A stretch of DNA of 48,031 nucleotides from Desulfuromonas sp. (GCA_002869605.1 PKUI01000226.1:1-48031); one strand, 5' to 3'; positions 17,979 through 28,220 are shown, numbered from the stretch's first letter. Numbers and translations are program-made. Notes: generated by a model from the letters alone, not told the origin.

Positions 17979-18644
17979 TCAGGCGGAAATCCGTTTCTCG
18001 TTGCCGACCACCTTCTCAAGACCCTCGATGATCCGGGTAATCCGCTCATGCTTGGTCTTGAGGCTGGCACGGTTGACAATCAGACGGCTGGTAACCTCGG
18101 CGATAGTCTCAACCTCGACCATGCCGTTGTCGCGCAGCGTCGCCCCGGTCGAGACCAGATCGACAATCCGCTCCGAGAGCCCGACCAGCGGCGCCAGCTC
18201 GATTGAGCCGTAGAGCTTGATCAGCTCGACCTGCACGCCCTTGGCGGCGAAGTAGCGCTCGGTGATGTTCGGATACTTGGTCGCGACGCGGATATTCGAC
18301 CAACTCAAAGGGTCGTCCTCCTCGCCGAGATCCTTCGGTTCGGCGACCACCAGCCGGCAGTAGCCAAACTTCAGATCGAGCGGCTCGTAGAGGTCTTTCC
18401 CCTGCTCGAGCAGGGTGTCCTTGCCGACCACACCGAGGTCAGCGCAGCCATACTCGACATAGGTCGGCACATCGGTCGCACGCACCGCCATGAAGCGGTA
18501 GCGATCCTCGCGGTTCTCGAACACCAGCTTGCGGCTCCCCGACTCCATCTCCGGGCAGGTAATGCCGAGCTGTTCGAGCAGCGCCATGGTATCCTGCATG
18601 ATACGCCCCTTGGGCAGGGCAAACGTTATCCAGTCACTCATCAT
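17979..18644 (-). CDS. hisG: ATP phosphoribosyltransferase HisG, short form
   Basis: HisG joins ATP and PRPP in the first, committed step of histidine synthesis. At 221 residues it is the short form, which lacks the C-terminal regulatory domain and is known to need HisZ as partner. The ALPKGRI start and the LVSTGATLRDNGM phosphate-binding motif are present. The gene starts with tandem ATG codons (18644 and 18641) behind GGAGAG. hisZ is not in this window. Confidence 0.96.
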   Translation of the reverse strand: MMSDWITFALPKGRIMQDTMALLEQLGITCPEMESGSRKLVFENREDRYRFMAVRATDVPTYVEYGCADLGVVGKDTLLEQGKDLYEPLDLKFGYCRLVVAEPKDLGEEDDPLSWSNIRVATKYPNITERYFAAKGVQVELIKLYGSIELAPLVGLSERIVDLVSTGATLRDNGMVEVETIAEVTSRLIVNRASLKTKHERITRIIEGLEKVVGNEKRISA

Positions 18645-18655
18645 CTCTCTCCGCT

Positions 18656-19909
18656 TCAGGCCGGGACCCGCTCAATATCGGCGCCGAGTTGCTGCAGCTT
18701 ATGCTCCAGGTTTTCGTAACCGCGATCGAGGTGATAAATCCTTGAAATTTCCGTAGTATTGTCGGCAGCCAGCCCGGCAATCACCAGCGAGGCACTGGCG
18801 CGCAGGTCGGTCGCCATAACCGGGGCGCCGAGTAGTTGGTCCACCCCCTTGACCGTGGCGACCTTGCCTTCGATGGCAATCTGCGCCCCCAGCCGCTGCA
18901 GTTCGCAGACATGCATGAAACGATTCTCGAAGACGTTCTCCGAAATCATGCTCGAACCGTCGGCCACGCACATCAGCGCCATGAACTGCGCCTGCATGTC
19001 GGTCGGGAACCCGGGGAAGGGACGGGTCTTGATGTTGACCGCGGCGAGCCGCTCCGGCCCCTGCACACGGACCCCCTCCGGGGTGACCAACACCTTCGCC
19101 CCGGCCTCTTCGAGCTTGATCGAGAACGCATCGAGGTGCGCAGAAACCATCTGCTTGATCAGCACGTCGCCACCGGTGATCGCTGCGGCGGCCATGAAGG
19201 TGCCAGCCTCGATCCGGTCCGGCATAACGTCAAAATCCATCGGCGCCAGGTCGTCGACCCCCTCGATGGTGATGACATCGGTGCCAGCCCCTTCGATGCG
19301 TGCCCCCATGCCGATCAGGGCCTCGGCCAGGTCGACGATCTCCGGTTCGCAGGCGGCGTTCTCAATCACCGTGGTCCCCTTGGCGAGGGTCGCCGCCATC
19401 ATCAGGTTCTCGGTGCCGCCGACGGTCGGCAGATCAAAACAGATGCGTGCCCCGTGCAAACGCTTGGCGCGGGCCTCGACATAACCGTGATCGAGGGTAA
19501 TCTCGGCGCCCATCGCCTCGAGCCCCTTGAGGTGCAGATTGATCGGCCGCGCGCCGATGGCACACCCCCCGGGGAGGCTGACACGTGCATGGCCGAGACG
19601 ACTGACCAGCGGGCCGAGCACCAGCACCGAGGCGCGCATGGTCCGTACCAGGTCGTAAGGGGCCTCGACACTGCGAATCCCCCCCGCCTCGATGGCAAAC
19701 TGGTTGCCCTCACGCTGCACATCGGCCCCAAGAATTTCCAGCAGTTTTCCGGCGGTATCGATATCGCGCAGTTGCGGCACGTTGCGCAGGCGGTGGTCTC
19801 CACCGGCCAGCAGAGTAGCAAACAGCAGCGGCAGCGCTGAGTTCTTGGCACCACTGAGGGTAATCTCGCCCTGAAGGCGCTTGCCACCGTGAATAACGAT
19901 CTTGTCCAC
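18656..19909 (-). CDS. murA: UDP-GlcNAc enolpyruvyl transferase MurA
   Basis: MurA transfers enolpyruvate from PEP to UDP-GlcNAc, the first committed step of peptidoglycan synthesis. The 417-residue protein has the KNSALP motif near the N-terminus and the catalytic cysteine C116 in [11 protein letters not shown], so it should be fosfomycin-sensitive unless other changes apply. The start codon is GTG 19909 with AAGGAT about 5 bases upstream. It sits 9 bases after prmC and 11 bases before hisG, a gene order shared with Geobacter relatives. Confidence 0.97.
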   Translation of the reverse strand: MDKIVIHGGKRLQGEITLSGAKNSALPLLFATLLAGGDHRLRNVPQLRDIDTAGKLLEILGADVQREGNQFAIEAGGIRSVEAPYDLVRTMRASVLVLGPLVSRLGHARVSLPGGCAIGARPINLHLKGLEAMGAEITLDHGYVEARAKRLHGARICFDLPTVGGTENLMMAATLAKGTTVIENAACEPEIVDLAEALIGMGARIEGAGTDVITIEGVDDLAPMDFDVMPDRIEAGTFMAAAAITGGDVLIKQMVSAHLDAFSIKLEEAGAKVLVTPEGVRVQGPERLAAVNIKTRPFPGFPTDMQAQFMALMCVADGSSMISENVFENRFMHVCELQRLGAQIAIEGKVATVKGVDQLLGAPVMATDLRASASLVIAGLAADNTTEISRIYHLDRGYENLEHKLQQLGADIERVPA

Positions 19910-19918
19910 GTAATATCC

Positions 19919-20806
19919 TTAAGCCTCACCCGCAGACGGGTGAAGGTTCTCTGCAGTTAGGCATCCTCCGACCACGCGTTCGATCCCTGCGTAGTCACGG
20001 CGCACGAAAATTTCTGTCAGCCCGGCCTGCTCCCAGAGTTTCGAGACCGCCGCGGCCTGATCGAAGCCGACCTCGACCAGCAGCCAGCCACCCGGTTGCA
20101 GCAGCTGCCCTGCCTGGCGCGCCAGGGCGCGATAGGCGTCGAGACCGTCGCTGCCGCCGTCCAGGGCCAGATGCGGCTCAAAATCCCTCACCTCCGGCAT
20201 CAGCCCGGGGATGTCGGCACTCGGGATATAGGGCGGATTTGAAACCACCAGTGCATACGCCCCGGGTGCTAGCGCGAACAGGTCCTGCTCCAGCCATTCG
20301 GTGCGTCCATCCACCCCGTTTCGTTCGGCGTTGTCCCGCGCAACCTGCAGTGCCGTCGCAGAGACATCGACGCCGCGTACCTGCAGGCACTCCCGCTCGT
20401 GCGCGATCGCAATCGCCAGAGCGCCGCTGCCGGTGCCGATGTCAAGAACCGCCCCTTGCGTCCGCGAATCGAGCAGGCGCAGCGCTTCTTCGACCAGCAC
20501 ATCGCTGTCGGCGCGAGGAATCAACACCCCGGGGACGACCTTGAACGGCAGGGAAAAAAATTCCGTTTCACCGAGGATATACTGCAACGGCTCGCGACGC
20601 CCGCGCTGCTCGACCAGTTCACGGTAGGAGTGGCGCTCGGCTTCACTTAAAGGGCGGTCGAAATTGAGGTAGAGTCCAACCCGGTCGAGTTTCAGAACCG
20701 TTGCCAGCAACAACTCCGCCTCGCGGCGTCCGCCCTCGATCCCCTTGCGGGAAAAAAAATCACTGGTCCACTCGAGGATGCGTAGCACCGTCCAAGTGTC
20801 AGCCAA
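19919..20806 (-). CDS. prmC: Release factor glutamine methyltransferase PrmC
   Basis: PrmC methylates the glutamine of the GGQ motif in release factors, improving termination. The 295-residue protein has an N-terminal helical domain and a Rossmann methyltransferase domain with [14 protein letters not shown] and the diagnostic VVSNPPYIP. The start is a TTG at 20806 inside the end of prfA (8-base overlap), with GGAG 7 bases upstream. It directly follows its substrate gene prfA, the usual pairing. Confidence 0.96.
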   Translation of the reverse strand: MADTWTVLRILEWTSDFFSRKGIEGGRREAELLLATVLKLDRVGLYLNFDRPLSEAERHSYRELVEQRGRREPLQYILGETEFFSLPFKVVPGVLIPRADSDVLVEEALRLLDSRTQGAVLDIGTGSGALAIAIAHERECLQVRGVDVSATALQVARDNAERNGVDGRTEWLEQDLFALAPGAYALVVSNPPYIPSADIPGLMPEVRDFEPHLALDGGSDGLDAYRALARQAGQLLQPGGWLLVEVGFDQAAAVSKLWEQAGLTEIFVRRDYAGIERVVGGCLTAENLHPSAGEA

Positions 20807-21875
20807 GCGTATTCTCCTGATGCGCCAGCGATTCGCTCTGGTAGTGGGCGATCAGCGGATCAACCACCTCGCCCAGCGCACCCCCCATAATCGCATCAAG
20901 CTTGTAGAGCGTCAGGCCGATGCGGTGATCGGTACAACGCCCCTGGGGGAAGTTGTAGGTGCGGATCCGCTCGCTGCGGTCGCCACTGCCGACCTGACTT
21001 TTGCGCTCGGCGGCCTGCTCGGCAGCCTTCTCCGCCTCGAGGGCCTCCAGCAGCCGTGCACGCATGATCTTCATGGCCCGCGCCTTGTTCTTGTGCTGGG
21101 ACTTCTCGTCCTGGCAGGAGACCACCACGCCGGTCGGGACATGGGTCAGGCGTACCGCCGACTCGGTCTTGTTGACATGCTGACCACCGGCCCCCGAAGC
21201 GCGAAACAGGTCGACACGCAGATCGCCGGGGTCGATTTCGAAGTCGACCTCTTCGGCTTCGGCGAGCACCGCCACCGTACAGGCCGAGGTGTGAATGCGC
21301 CCCTGGGCCTCGGTCTCGGGGACCCGCTGTACGCGGTGGGTACCACTCTCGTACTTGAGCTTGGAGAACACCTGCTTGCCGCTGATCAACGCCACCACCT
21401 CTTTCAGCCCTCCGGCGTCGGCATCGGAAGCACTCAGGGTCTCAACCTTCCACCCCTGCTGGTCGGCATAGCGGCTGTACATGCGAAACAGGTCCCCGGC
21501 GAACAGTGCCGCCTCCTCGCCACCAGTACCGGCGCGGATTTCGAGCAGTACGTTCTTGTCGTCACGCGGGTCACGCGGCAAGAGCAACAGCTGTAGCTCT
21601 TTTTCGAGAGCTTCAAGCTGTTCTTCGAGCTCCGGGAGTTCGGCCTTGGCCATCTCACGCATCTCGAGGTCGCTGTCGCGCAGCAGTTCCTTGTTCCCCT
21701 CGACCTCTTCACGAACCTTCTGGAAGCGCTGATAAACATCCACCACTTCACGCAGGCTGGCGTGCTCGCGGGTCAATTCCAGAAAGCGCTTCTGGTCGGA
21801 AATCACGCCGGGGTCGGAAAGTAAACCCTCGACCTCCTGGAAGCGCTCGACAACTTCTTCGAGTTTCTGAAACAT
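20799..21875 (-). CDS. prfA: Peptide chain release factor 1
   Basis: RF1 reads UAA and UAG stop codons and triggers peptide release. The 358-residue protein has the GGQ catalytic motif in [14 protein letters not shown] and the codon-recognition segment [10 protein letters not shown] at the RF1 PxT position. The long N-terminal coiled coil is present. It lies 13 bases after thyX and overlaps prmC. Confidence 0.98.
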   Translation of the reverse strand: MFQKLEEVVERFQEVEGLLSDPGVISDQKRFLELTREHASLREVVDVYQRFQKVREEVEGNKELLRDSDLEMREMAKAELPELEEQLEALEKELQLLLLPRDPRDDKNVLLEIRAGTGGEEAALFAGDLFRMYSRYADQQGWKVETLSASDADAGGLKEVVALISGKQVFSKLKYESGTHRVQRVPETEAQGRIHTSACTVAVLAEAEEVDFEIDPGDLRVDLFRASGAGGQHVNKTESAVRLTHVPTGVVVSCQDEKSQHKNKARAMKIMRARLLEALEAEKAAEQAAERKSQVGSGDRSERIRTYNFPQGRCTDHRIGLTLYKLDAIMGGALGEVVDPLIAHYQSESLAHQENTLG

Positions 21876-21888
21876 GCAGGTCTATACC

Positions 21889-22575
21889 TTAAAGACGGGA
21901 GAATTCTTCGCGTACTTCGGCCGCATGTCCGCAGGTCATCTTCCCCTCGGGACACTGTCCACGCAGACACCCCGGTCCGGCCTTGGCAAACAGCAGCGGT
22001 GCCGCCTGACGCACCTCGCGCAGCATTTCACGCGCCAGATCCTGGATTTCCCACTGGGCACGGCGACAGCAGCGCAATTCAAAGAAATGATGCAGCTCAC
22101 GGGCGTTCATGGTCACCACGATCTTGGTCTCGGCCGCGTTCGGCAGCACGAAACGAGCATCCTCGGCCGGAATCCCAGCAGCCAGCAGCTCCTGATAGGC
22201 GGCATGAATATCATCCAGCAACGTCTCGAAGCGGGCCTTGAGGGCCTGATCTGCAGCGATCGTGGGGGGCGTCACCGCGACAAAACGCTCCTTGTTGGAA
22301 ACGTAGCGCTGACTCTGCTGGGAATAGGAGGCGACCCGATGGCGTACCAGCTGATGTGAGCAGGCGCGACTGATCCCCTCGACCCCAAAGCTGAACGAGA
22401 CATGCTCCAGAACGGAAAAATGCCCCATCTCGAGAATCTTGTTGAGCAGCGATTCACGATCGGAGCGACTCTTTTCGACCAGGCTGTCGATCGACGACGC
22501 GGAGTAACAGAGCCGTGCGGCAGCCGCAACCGTCTGTTCCGGGTCGGGTGTATAGGTCAGTAGTTTTGCGGACAT
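21889..22575 (-). CDS. thyX: Flavin-dependent thymidylate synthase ThyX
   Basis: ThyX makes dTMP from dUMP using methylene-THF and FAD/NADPH. The 228-residue protein has the signature RHR-X7-S (R78, H79, R80, S88, in QLVRHRVASYSQQS). Its presence suggests that thymidylate is made without the classical ThyA-DHFR pair, which cannot be tested here. The gene lies between rpmE and prfA in the leftward block. Confidence 0.96.
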   Translation of the reverse strand: MSAKLLTYTPDPEQTVAAAARLCYSASSIDSLVEKSRSDRESLLNKILEMGHFSVLEHVSFSFGVEGISRACSHQLVRHRVASYSQQSQRYVSNKERFVAVTPPTIAADQALKARFETLLDDIHAAYQELLAAGIPAEDARFVLPNAAETKIVVTMNARELHHFFELRCCRRAQWEIQDLAREMLREVRQAAPLLFAKAGPGCLRGQCPEGKMTCGHAAEVREEFSRL

Positions 22576-22620
22576 GGCCCCACCAGATGGTCAGTCCGCC
22601 ACAGCGGCGGAGCAAGTCAG

Positions 22621-22664
22621 AAAAAACGGCTCAGGGGTGCTACGTTGAAACAACGTGCACCCCC
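22621..22664 (-). terminator. Terminator after rpmE
   Basis: On the minus strand GGGGTGC-ACGTTG pairs with CAACGT-GCACCCC (one bulged A) around a TTT loop. Six T follow after 7 bases. A second 7-bp hairpin GGACGGC/GCCGTCC at 22678-22698 lies between it and the rpmE stop. Confidence 0.6.
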
Positions 22665-22706
22665 GGGCAACAGACATGGACGGCCGACAACGCCGTCCCG
22701 AAACAC

Positions 22707-22910
22707 TTACTTCTGGCCGTACTTGCGACGGAAACGCTCAACGCGGCCGGCAGTATCGATCAGCTTCTGCTTGCCGGTGAAGAACGGGTGGCAGGCCGAG
22801 CAGATTTCAGTGGTCTGGTCACCAGCCTTGGTAGAACGGGTTACAACTTCGTTACCACAGGAACACTTGAATACGGCGTCGGCGTATTCGGGATGGATAC
22901 CTTCTTTCAT
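22707..22910 (-). CDS. rpmE: 50S ribosomal protein L31
   Basis: L31 is a small zinc-binding protein bridging the two ribosomal subunits. The 67-residue protein starts MKEGIHPEY and keeps the four cysteines of the zinc form (CSC near residue 16 and CSAC near residue 36). ATG 22910 has AAGGAG 9 bases upstream; the ATG at 22919 overlaps that site and is unlikely. It follows rho by about 115 bases and has a hairpin just before the ribosome site. Confidence 0.96.
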   Translation of the reverse strand: MKEGIHPEYADAVFKCSCGNEVVTRSTKAGDQTTEICSACHPFFTGKQKLIDTAGRVERFRRKYGQK

Positions 22911-22927
22911 GGCTTGCATCTCCTTGC

Positions 22928-22951
22928 TGACCTGGCCTTGAGTACAGGTCA
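22928..22951 (-). promoter_or_regulatory. Leader hairpin abutting the rpmE ribosome-binding site
   Basis: TGACCTG and CAGGTCA form a perfect 7-bp stem with a 10-base loop, 2 bases before the AAGGAG of rpmE. Such a position is typical of ribosomal-protein leaders that regulate their own translation. No motif of a known L31 leader class is claimed. Confidence 0.4.
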
Positions 22952-23025
22952 GTCTTTGGGGGTCAAATAGAAACGTTTACTTTTATCACTAAGAACCTAG
23001 ACAGGCAAGTGTTTTATACGCCTGC

Positions 23026-24270
23026 CTACTGGTTCATCGACTCGAAGAATTCTTCGTTGGTCTTGGTCTCGCCGAGTTTGTCGAGCAGGAACTCCATACT
23101 GTCGACCACGTTCATGGAGGTCAGTACCTTGCGCAGCAGCCAGATCCGCTGCAGGGCCACATCCCCGATCAACAGCTCCTCACGACGCGTGCCCGACTTG
23201 TTGATATCGATGGCCGGGAAGGTCCGCTTGTCGACCAGACGGCGATCAAGGACCAGCTCGGAGTTGCCGGTTCCCTTGAACTCCTCGAAGATCACCTCGT
23301 CCATCTTGCTGCCGGTATCGACCAGCGCGGTGGCGATGATGGTCAGACTGCCCCCTTCTTCGATATTGCGCGCCGCACCGAAAAAACGCTTCGGCTTGTG
23401 CAGGGCATTGGAGTCAACACCACCGGAAAGGATCTTGCCCGACGGCGGCACCACGGTGTTGTAGGCGCGCGCCAGGCGGGTAATCGAATCGAGCAGGATA
23501 ACCACATCGCGCTTGTGCTCGACCAGGCGTTTCGCCTTCTCGATGACCATCTCGGCAACCTGCACGTGACGGGTCGCCGGCTCGTCGAAGGTCGAGGAAA
23601 TCACCTCACCGTTGACGCTGCGCTGCATATCGGTAACTTCCTCGGGGCGCTCATCGATCAACAGTACGATCAGGTAGACCTCGGGGTGGTTGGTGGTGAT
23701 AGAATTAGCGATATTCTGCAGCAGCATGGTCTTGCCGGTACGCGGCGGCGCTACGATCAGGGCGCGTTGTCCCTTGCCGACCGGCGCAACCAGGTCGATT
23801 ACGCGAGCCGAGAGATTGTCCGGGTCAGCCTCGAGGGTCAGCCGCTCCTCGGGGTAGAGGGGGGTCAGGTTGTCGAACAGGGTCTTTTCCCGTGCAACCG
23901 CCGGGTTCTCGAAGTTGACCTCGGAGACCTTGAGCAGAGCAAAGTAGCGCTCACCCTCCTTGGGAGGACGGATCTGCCCTGAAACGGTGTCGCCGGTGCG
24001 CAGGTTGAAGCGCCTTATCTGTGACGGGGAGACGTAAATGTCGTCCGGCCCCGGCAGATAGTTGGCGTCGGGAGCACGCAGAAAACCGAACCCGTCCGGC
24101 AGAATCTCCAGCACCCCTTCGCCGAAGATGGCGCCGTTTTTCGCCGTGGCGTTGAGGATGGCAAAGATCAGGTCCTGCTTGCGCAGGCCGGAAGCCCCCT
24201 CGACCCCAGCCTCCTTGGCGATGGCGTTAAGGTCGGTAATCTTCTTCTCTTTCAACTCTTTCAGGTTCAT
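23026..24270 (-). CDS. rho: Transcription termination factor Rho
   Basis: Rho is the hexameric RNA helicase that ends untranslated transcripts. The 414-residue protein starts [15 protein letters not shown], has the RNA-binding cold-shock-like domain (GFGFLRAP) and the ATPase with APPRTGKT (Walker A) and [12 protein letters not shown] (Walker B). The Q/R-loop region is intact. AAGGAG lies before the ATG. It has its own promoter about 320 bases upstream, so a long leader is available for autoregulation. Confidence 0.98.
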   Translation of the reverse strand: MNLKELKEKKITDLNAIAKEAGVEGASGLRKQDLIFAILNATAKNGAIFGEGVLEILPDGFGFLRAPDANYLPGPDDIYVSPSQIRRFNLRTGDTVSGQIRPPKEGERYFALLKVSEVNFENPAVAREKTLFDNLTPLYPEERLTLEADPDNLSARVIDLVAPVGKGQRALIVAPPRTGKTMLLQNIANSITTNHPEVYLIVLLIDERPEEVTDMQRSVNGEVISSTFDEPATRHVQVAEMVIEKAKRLVEHKRDVVILLDSITRLARAYNTVVPPSGKILSGGVDSNALHKPKRFFGAARNIEEGGSLTIIATALVDTGSKMDEVIFEEFKGTGNSELVLDRRLVDKRTFPAIDINKSGTRREELLIGDVALQRIWLLRKVLTSMNVVDSMEFLLDKLGETKTNEEFFESMNQ

Positions 24271-24658
24271 CGGTTCTCCTTAAACCCCGTGATCATGCGG
24301 CAGTCCCCGGTGGCAGGTCGGACAGACTACCGCGACAGGCGCGCCGGGCCCTCTCCCAGTCACGGGAAGGACACACGGCTTGATTCTCTATGTTGTTGTT
24401 CTTTTTGGGTATGGGATGTCTTTTCGATCTATGCGCAAATACAGGTATGGCTTTAATTTGTCGATGTAGGTTGTTGTCGGCCTATTCCGCATCTGTGTCG
24501 TTTTTAAATGTATATGAAGTGAAAATCTGGCTGAGTTCTTATGAGTGACGGGTCGGACTCCTATCTGCGGAGTCGGCGGGATTTTCGCTTAACCTTCTAC
24601 AACCTTCGCCAGTGCTTGTCAACTGGAAAAACACCCGCCCGACCCGGGCACACGCACG
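24271..24658 (-). other. rho leader region
   Basis: The gap between the lipoprotein gene and rho holds a promoter at 24594-24622 and then more than 300 bases of untranslated leader. Within it GACTCC/GGAGTC (24556-24574) can form a hairpin. No ORF with a ribosome site is convincing; frames on the plus strand look accidental. Confidence 0.5.
24594..24622 (-). promoter_or_regulatory. rho: Promoter of rho
   Basis: On the minus strand TTGACA (24622-24617), a 17-base spacer and TAGAAG (24599-24594) match sigma-70 promoters. The start would be near 24587. Confidence 0.55.
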
Positions 24659-25453
24659 TTACTGTCGGAACAGGCCCGGCCGACCCGGATCCAGATCGGC
24701 CACGATACGACGAAACAGACTCCAATACGGCTCAGCGAGCGTCTCCGACGGAAGCGCCTGCTCCGACTTGACCTCCAGGGCATTTTCCAGCCCTTCCAGA
24801 CGCAGATATTCCGTGGCAACCTGGTCGCTGCGGTTGTAATACGCCTCGTCAAACTTCGGATATTGCAGATCGAGGAAGGTCCCTGCCCGCTCGGCAGAAA
24901 GCTGCCACAGCTTGCCACCCTGGGCATCGACGACATAGGCGGAAACGGTCACCAGGTTGAGCGGGGCATCGAGGTAGGTTACGGCCAAAGCAGCCCGATC
25001 CCAGCGACGCTCGGTGCGCACAATTCCATGCAGGACAACCACCAGCAGGGCATCGACCTGATGAGCGTCGATCAAACGCGCCGCCGTATCCACCCGAAAA
25101 TCGTAATCAAGGCGCAGCTCCGCCCCCTGTCCCGAAACCTGCGATCCACTGACCAGCTGTCCAAACAGCTCCCGGGTATCTTCGCGCAGCAGACGCACGT
25201 CGAAATACCCCTTCTGGTTGCGCAACATCTCGACCAGGGGCATATCCGCCGCACGGTTATGGCTCTCCAGCAGGGAAATCACCTGAGCCCCTTGATGGTG
25301 ATGGATATCGGAATCGGCATCAACCAGTAGCGGCAGCACTCCGAGCGTACGCACCTTGCTGCGATATTCCTTGGCCGGCACATTAAAGGACGGGTAACTG
25401 CAGCCGCTCACCAGCAGCAATACGATCGGAACAAGCCACCATCGTGCAATCAT
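24659..25453 (-). CDS. Putative lipoprotein of unknown function
   Basis: The 264-residue protein has a short signal and a lipobox LVSGC (C18), so it should be lipid-anchored in the envelope. The mature part is a mixed alpha/beta domain without a recognised catalytic motif: it has a LGVLPLLVDADSD strand-loop near residue 37 and a DALLVVVLHGIV strand near residue 135. ATG 25453 has AGGAGG 7 bases upstream. It follows rsmE closely, but nothing else ties it to methylation. The overall plan resembles small envelope lipoproteins of the GNA1162/DUF799 kind, which is only a weak impression. Confidence 0.75.
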   Translation of the reverse strand: MIARWWLVPIVLLLVSGCSYPSFNVPAKEYRSKVRTLGVLPLLVDADSDIHHHQGAQVISLLESHNRAADMPLVEMLRNQKGYFDVRLLREDTRELFGQLVSGSQVSGQGAELRLDYDFRVDTAARLIDAHQVDALLVVVLHGIVRTERRWDRAALAVTYLDAPLNLVTVSAYVVDAQGGKLWQLSAERAGTFLDLQYPKFDEAYYNRSDQVATEYLRLEGLENALEVKSEQALPSETLAEPYWSLFRRIVADLDPGRPGLFRQ

Positions 25454-25465
25454 CAATCAACCTCC

Positions 25466-26191
25466 TCAGGTTCGATTCAAGTCGCCATACAGGTATTGTA
25501 ACAGGGTCGCTGCAGCCAATCCGGCCGTCTCGGTACGCAAAATCCGCGGCCCGAACAACACCGGAACGAACCCCGCGGCCTGGGCCACTTCGACCTCGTC
25601 GGCGGCAAACCCGCCTTCAGGACCGATCAGGACCGCCGCGCCGGAGGGCGTCTGCTCAGGGAGCACCTCGCGTAGCGGTGTCGCTCCCTCTTCCCACAAC
25701 ATCAGGCGCAGCGGGGCCTCGACCTGTTGCACCCCCGCCTGCAGCGTGCACACCTCATCAAGTTGCGGAATTTCAGGACGGCGACTTTGCCGCGCGGCTT
25801 CCTGAACCACCCGCTGCCAGCGCTGATGCCGTGCCACGGATGACTTGCTGCGCGGCACGCTGCGCCCCGAAAGCAACGGCGTGAACCGGGACACCCCCAA
25901 TTCGACCCCCTTCTGCAGCACCAGTTCGAGCTTCTCCCCCTTGGGCAGCCCCTGCAGCAGGTGCACCGGGAACGCGCTGTCGACCTCCCGGCGGCGCGAC
26001 AGAATGCGCCCGACACCGGAACGCCGCTCGAGTTGCTCGATCCGCACCACGCAGACTTCGCCGTGGCCATCAAGCAGTTCGATTTCAGCACCGGCGCGCA
26101 GGCGCAGCACCTGCAGATGCTGCAGCGTCTCCGGCGTGAATACGACCTCGTCGCCGTGTAACGCCTCTGCGGAGACGAAGAAACGTCTCAC
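25466..26191 (-). CDS. rsmE: 16S rRNA m3U1498 methyltransferase RsmE
   Basis: RsmE methylates N3 of U1498 in 16S rRNA using SAM. The 241-residue protein shows the SPOUT features: an N-terminal PUA-like part beginning VRRFFV, QGLPKGEKLELVLQK in the middle and the knot loop IGPEGGFAADE with LGPRILRTET-like ending (here FGPRILRTET). GTG 26191 overlaps the prmA stop as GTGA, which fits coupled translation; the longer frame to 26221 lies inside prmA. A lipoprotein gene follows after 12 bases. Confidence 0.94.
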   Translation of the reverse strand: MRRFFVSAEALHGDEVVFTPETLQHLQVLRLRAGAEIELLDGHGEVCVVRIEQLERRSGVGRILSRRREVDSAFPVHLLQGLPKGEKLELVLQKGVELGVSRFTPLLSGRSVPRSKSSVARHQRWQRVVQEAARQSRRPEIPQLDEVCTLQAGVQQVEAPLRLMLWEEGATPLREVLPEQTPSGAAVLIGPEGGFAADEVEVAQAAGFVPVLFGPRILRTETAGLAAATLLQYLYGDLNRT

Positions 26192-27096
26192 ACCTTGCCC
26201 CGATAGACCAGGCACGACCACTCGTCACGATGAAAACGTTCTGGAGGTTCGGCGAAGTAGCGCCGGAAACCATCGACCACGAAATCCTCCTTTTCCTGCA
26301 GGATCCCTGAGAGCACCAGCGTCCCCCGTGGCGTCACACGGCTCACCAGTTCGTCCGCAAGGCGCACATTCTCTTCGGCGAGGATATTCGCCAGAACCAG
26401 ATCAAACCCATCACCGAGCGCTTCAAGCGGTTCGCGTGTCACCTCGACCAGACTCTCGACCCGGTTCTGCACCACGTTGTCGCGTGCTACGCGGCAGACC
26501 TCATCATCGATGTCACAGGCGACCACCTGCTCGGCGCCGAGTCGTGCAGCGGCAATGGCCAGAATACCCGAGCCGGTCCCAACATCGAGAACCCGGCGTG
26601 GGGGGATCTGAGATTCATAACAACCAGCCAGCGCTTCAAGACACAGACGGGTCGTGCCATGAGTACCGGTACCGAAGGCCATCCCGGGGTCGAGAATCAC
26701 CTCGACGTCTCCCGGTCCAGGGTTAAAATCCTCCCAGCTCGGGCGCACCACCAGGCGCGGGCCGATCCGCACTGCTGAAAAATGTTGTTTCCACCCCTCT
26801 GCCCAATCCTCATTCCTCACCGTCTGCGGCCCTTCGCTGGCAAGGCTCGCCGCGGGGAAGTCACTTAACTCCTCCCTCAGGCGCTCGAGCAAAAGCTCGC
26901 CATCCTGCTCCGGGAAATAAGCTCTGATCACCAGACTGCCGACAAACAGCTCATCCGGGTCAGGCGGCACAAAGGTATCGAGTTCCGCCTCGGCAACCGT
27001 AACCCCGCTGGAGCCACACCGTTCGAGCCGTTCACAGAGCAGGTCAACATCCTCTGCAGGTGCCTGTATCGCGATTTCCAACCATGAATTCGTCAT
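26188..27096 (-). CDS. prmA: Ribosomal protein L11 methyltransferase PrmA
   Basis: PrmA trimethylates ribosomal protein L11. The 302-residue protein has an N-terminal L11-binding domain, the MAFGTGTHGTTRLCLEAL motif characteristic of PrmA and a Rossmann fold with VLDVGTGSGILAIAA and VLANILAE. ATG 27096 fits the family length; the frame continues upstream to 27216 but that part is arginine-rich and unlike PrmA. No good ribosome site is visible, so the start is a little unsure. It is the first gene of the leftward block and overlaps rsmE by 4 bases. Confidence 0.93.
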   Translation of the reverse strand: MTNSWLEIAIQAPAEDVDLLCERLERCGSSGVTVAEAELDTFVPPDPDELFVGSLVIRAYFPEQDGELLLERLREELSDFPAASLASEGPQTVRNEDWAEGWKQHFSAVRIGPRLVVRPSWEDFNPGPGDVEVILDPGMAFGTGTHGTTRLCLEALAGCYESQIPPRRVLDVGTGSGILAIAAARLGAEQVVACDIDDEVCRVARDNVVQNRVESLVEVTREPLEALGDGFDLVLANILAEENVRLADELVSRVTPRGTLVLSGILQEKEDFVVDGFRRYFAEPPERFHRDEWSCLVYRGKV

Positions 27097-27254
27097 GTTG
27101 TGTTGTTTAGCAGAACCATCGCGACAAAACAACCGAAACCGGCGACGTCTCCCCGGGCCGCGCAACCCCTTGAATTTTAATGAGACATTCGTCTTAGCAA
27201 AAACAAAGTCGCGCAAAAGCTCGATAAATCGAAAGAAAAACCGTCTCTAAGCCC

Positions 27255-27283
27255 TTGCCCACTCGCTATGATGCTGGTAGAGT
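27255..27283 (+). promoter_or_regulatory. Possible promoter of the PEP-synthase regulator gene
   Basis: TTGCCC (27255-27260), 17 bases and TAGAGT (27278-27283) lie just before the start codon, so the leader would be very short. Confidence 0.4.
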
Positions 27284-27301
27284 TTCTTCATTAAACGCTC
27301 T

Positions 27302-28120
27302 GTGAGGTCGAGATTGTCCACCATTGCCCATGTTTTTTTGCTCTCGGATGCCACGGGTGAGACTGCCGAGAAAATGGTCATGGCGGCCCTCACCCAGTTC
27401 AAGGATAAACCGTCGCGGGTCAGGCGCTTCAGCAATGTGCGCAACAAGACCCATGTCTATGAGGCGATTGACGAGGCCCTCAAGCAACAGGGGCTGGTGG
27501 TCTTTACCATTGTTAACCGGGACCTGGCCAAGCTGGTACAAGACGAATGTAGCTCTCTGGGGCTACCCTGCATCGACCTGATCACCCCGTTGCTGATGCG
27601 CCTGGGAGAGTTCCTCGGCATCTCGCCCCAGGAAACGCCCGGCCTGCTGCATGGCATCAGCGAAGAGTATTTTCGGCGCATCGAGGCGGTCGAGTTCGCC
27701 GTCAAACATGATGACGGTCAGGAAGTTCGCAACCTGCACCAGGCCGACATCATCCTGGCGGGGGTCTCCCGCACCAGCAAGACCCCGTTGTCGATTTTCC
27801 TTGCCCACCGGGGCTGGAAGGTCGCCAACATTCCGCTGGTCAACGGGATCGAGCCGCCCAAAGAGCTGCTCGAAGCCACCCCAAGCAAGGTCGCCGGACT
27901 GCTGATCGATACCGACCGTCTCACCGAGAGGCGGGTTGCGCGCTTAAGACACCTGGGACAGTATCCGCGCAGCGCCTATGCCGATATCGAGCAGATTGAA
28001 GAGGAGATTTCCTGGACACGGCGCCTGTTCCGCCAACACCGATGGGCCATGATCAATGTCTCCGACAAGGCCGTCGAAGAGACCGCCAACGAGATCCTGG
28101 TCAGGCTAAAACTGAAATAA
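27302..28120 (+). CDS. Pyruvate, water dikinase (PEP synthase) regulatory protein
   Basis: This 272-residue protein matches the PSRP family (DUF299), bifunctional ADP-dependent kinases/Pi-dependent phosphorylases that switch PEP synthase or PPDK off and on. It begins with the family's [15 protein letters not shown] and has a P-loop-like [11 protein letters not shown] near residue 155. Start choice is open: GTG 27302 has no ribosome site, while TTG 27314 has GAGGT 5 bases upstream and would start closer to the conserved region. It stands alone, diverging from prmA. The target enzyme is not in this window. Confidence 0.92.
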   Translation: MRSRLSTIAHVFLLSDATGETAEKMVMAALTQFKDKPSRVRRFSNVRNKTHVYEAIDEALKQQGLVVFTIVNRDLAKLVQDECSSLGLPCIDLITPLLMRLGEFLGISPQETPGLLHGISEEYFRRIEAVEFAVKHDDGQEVRNLHQADIILAGVSRTSKTPLSIFLAHRGWKVANIPLVNGIEPPKELLEATPSKVAGLLIDTDRLTERRVARLRHLGQYPRSAYADIEQIEEEISWTRRLFRQHRWAMINVSDKAVEETANEILVRLKLK

Positions 28121-28220
28121 CGGTCTGGCCCAAACGCCCGACCCCGACATACTAAAACCCAAACGGTTGCACACAACGGCACCCGATCAACACCGTAAAG
28201 AAAAGAAGGAGAAACTAATT

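Noticed and set aside
24541..24771. Plus-strand ORFs over the rho leader and the end of the lipoprotein gene
   Set aside because: They overlap the leftward lipoprotein gene, lack ribosome sites and show no family features.
27097..27216. N-terminal extension of PrmA
   Set aside because: The 40 extra residues are Arg/Lys-rich and unlike the family. The ATG at 27096 gives the normal length.
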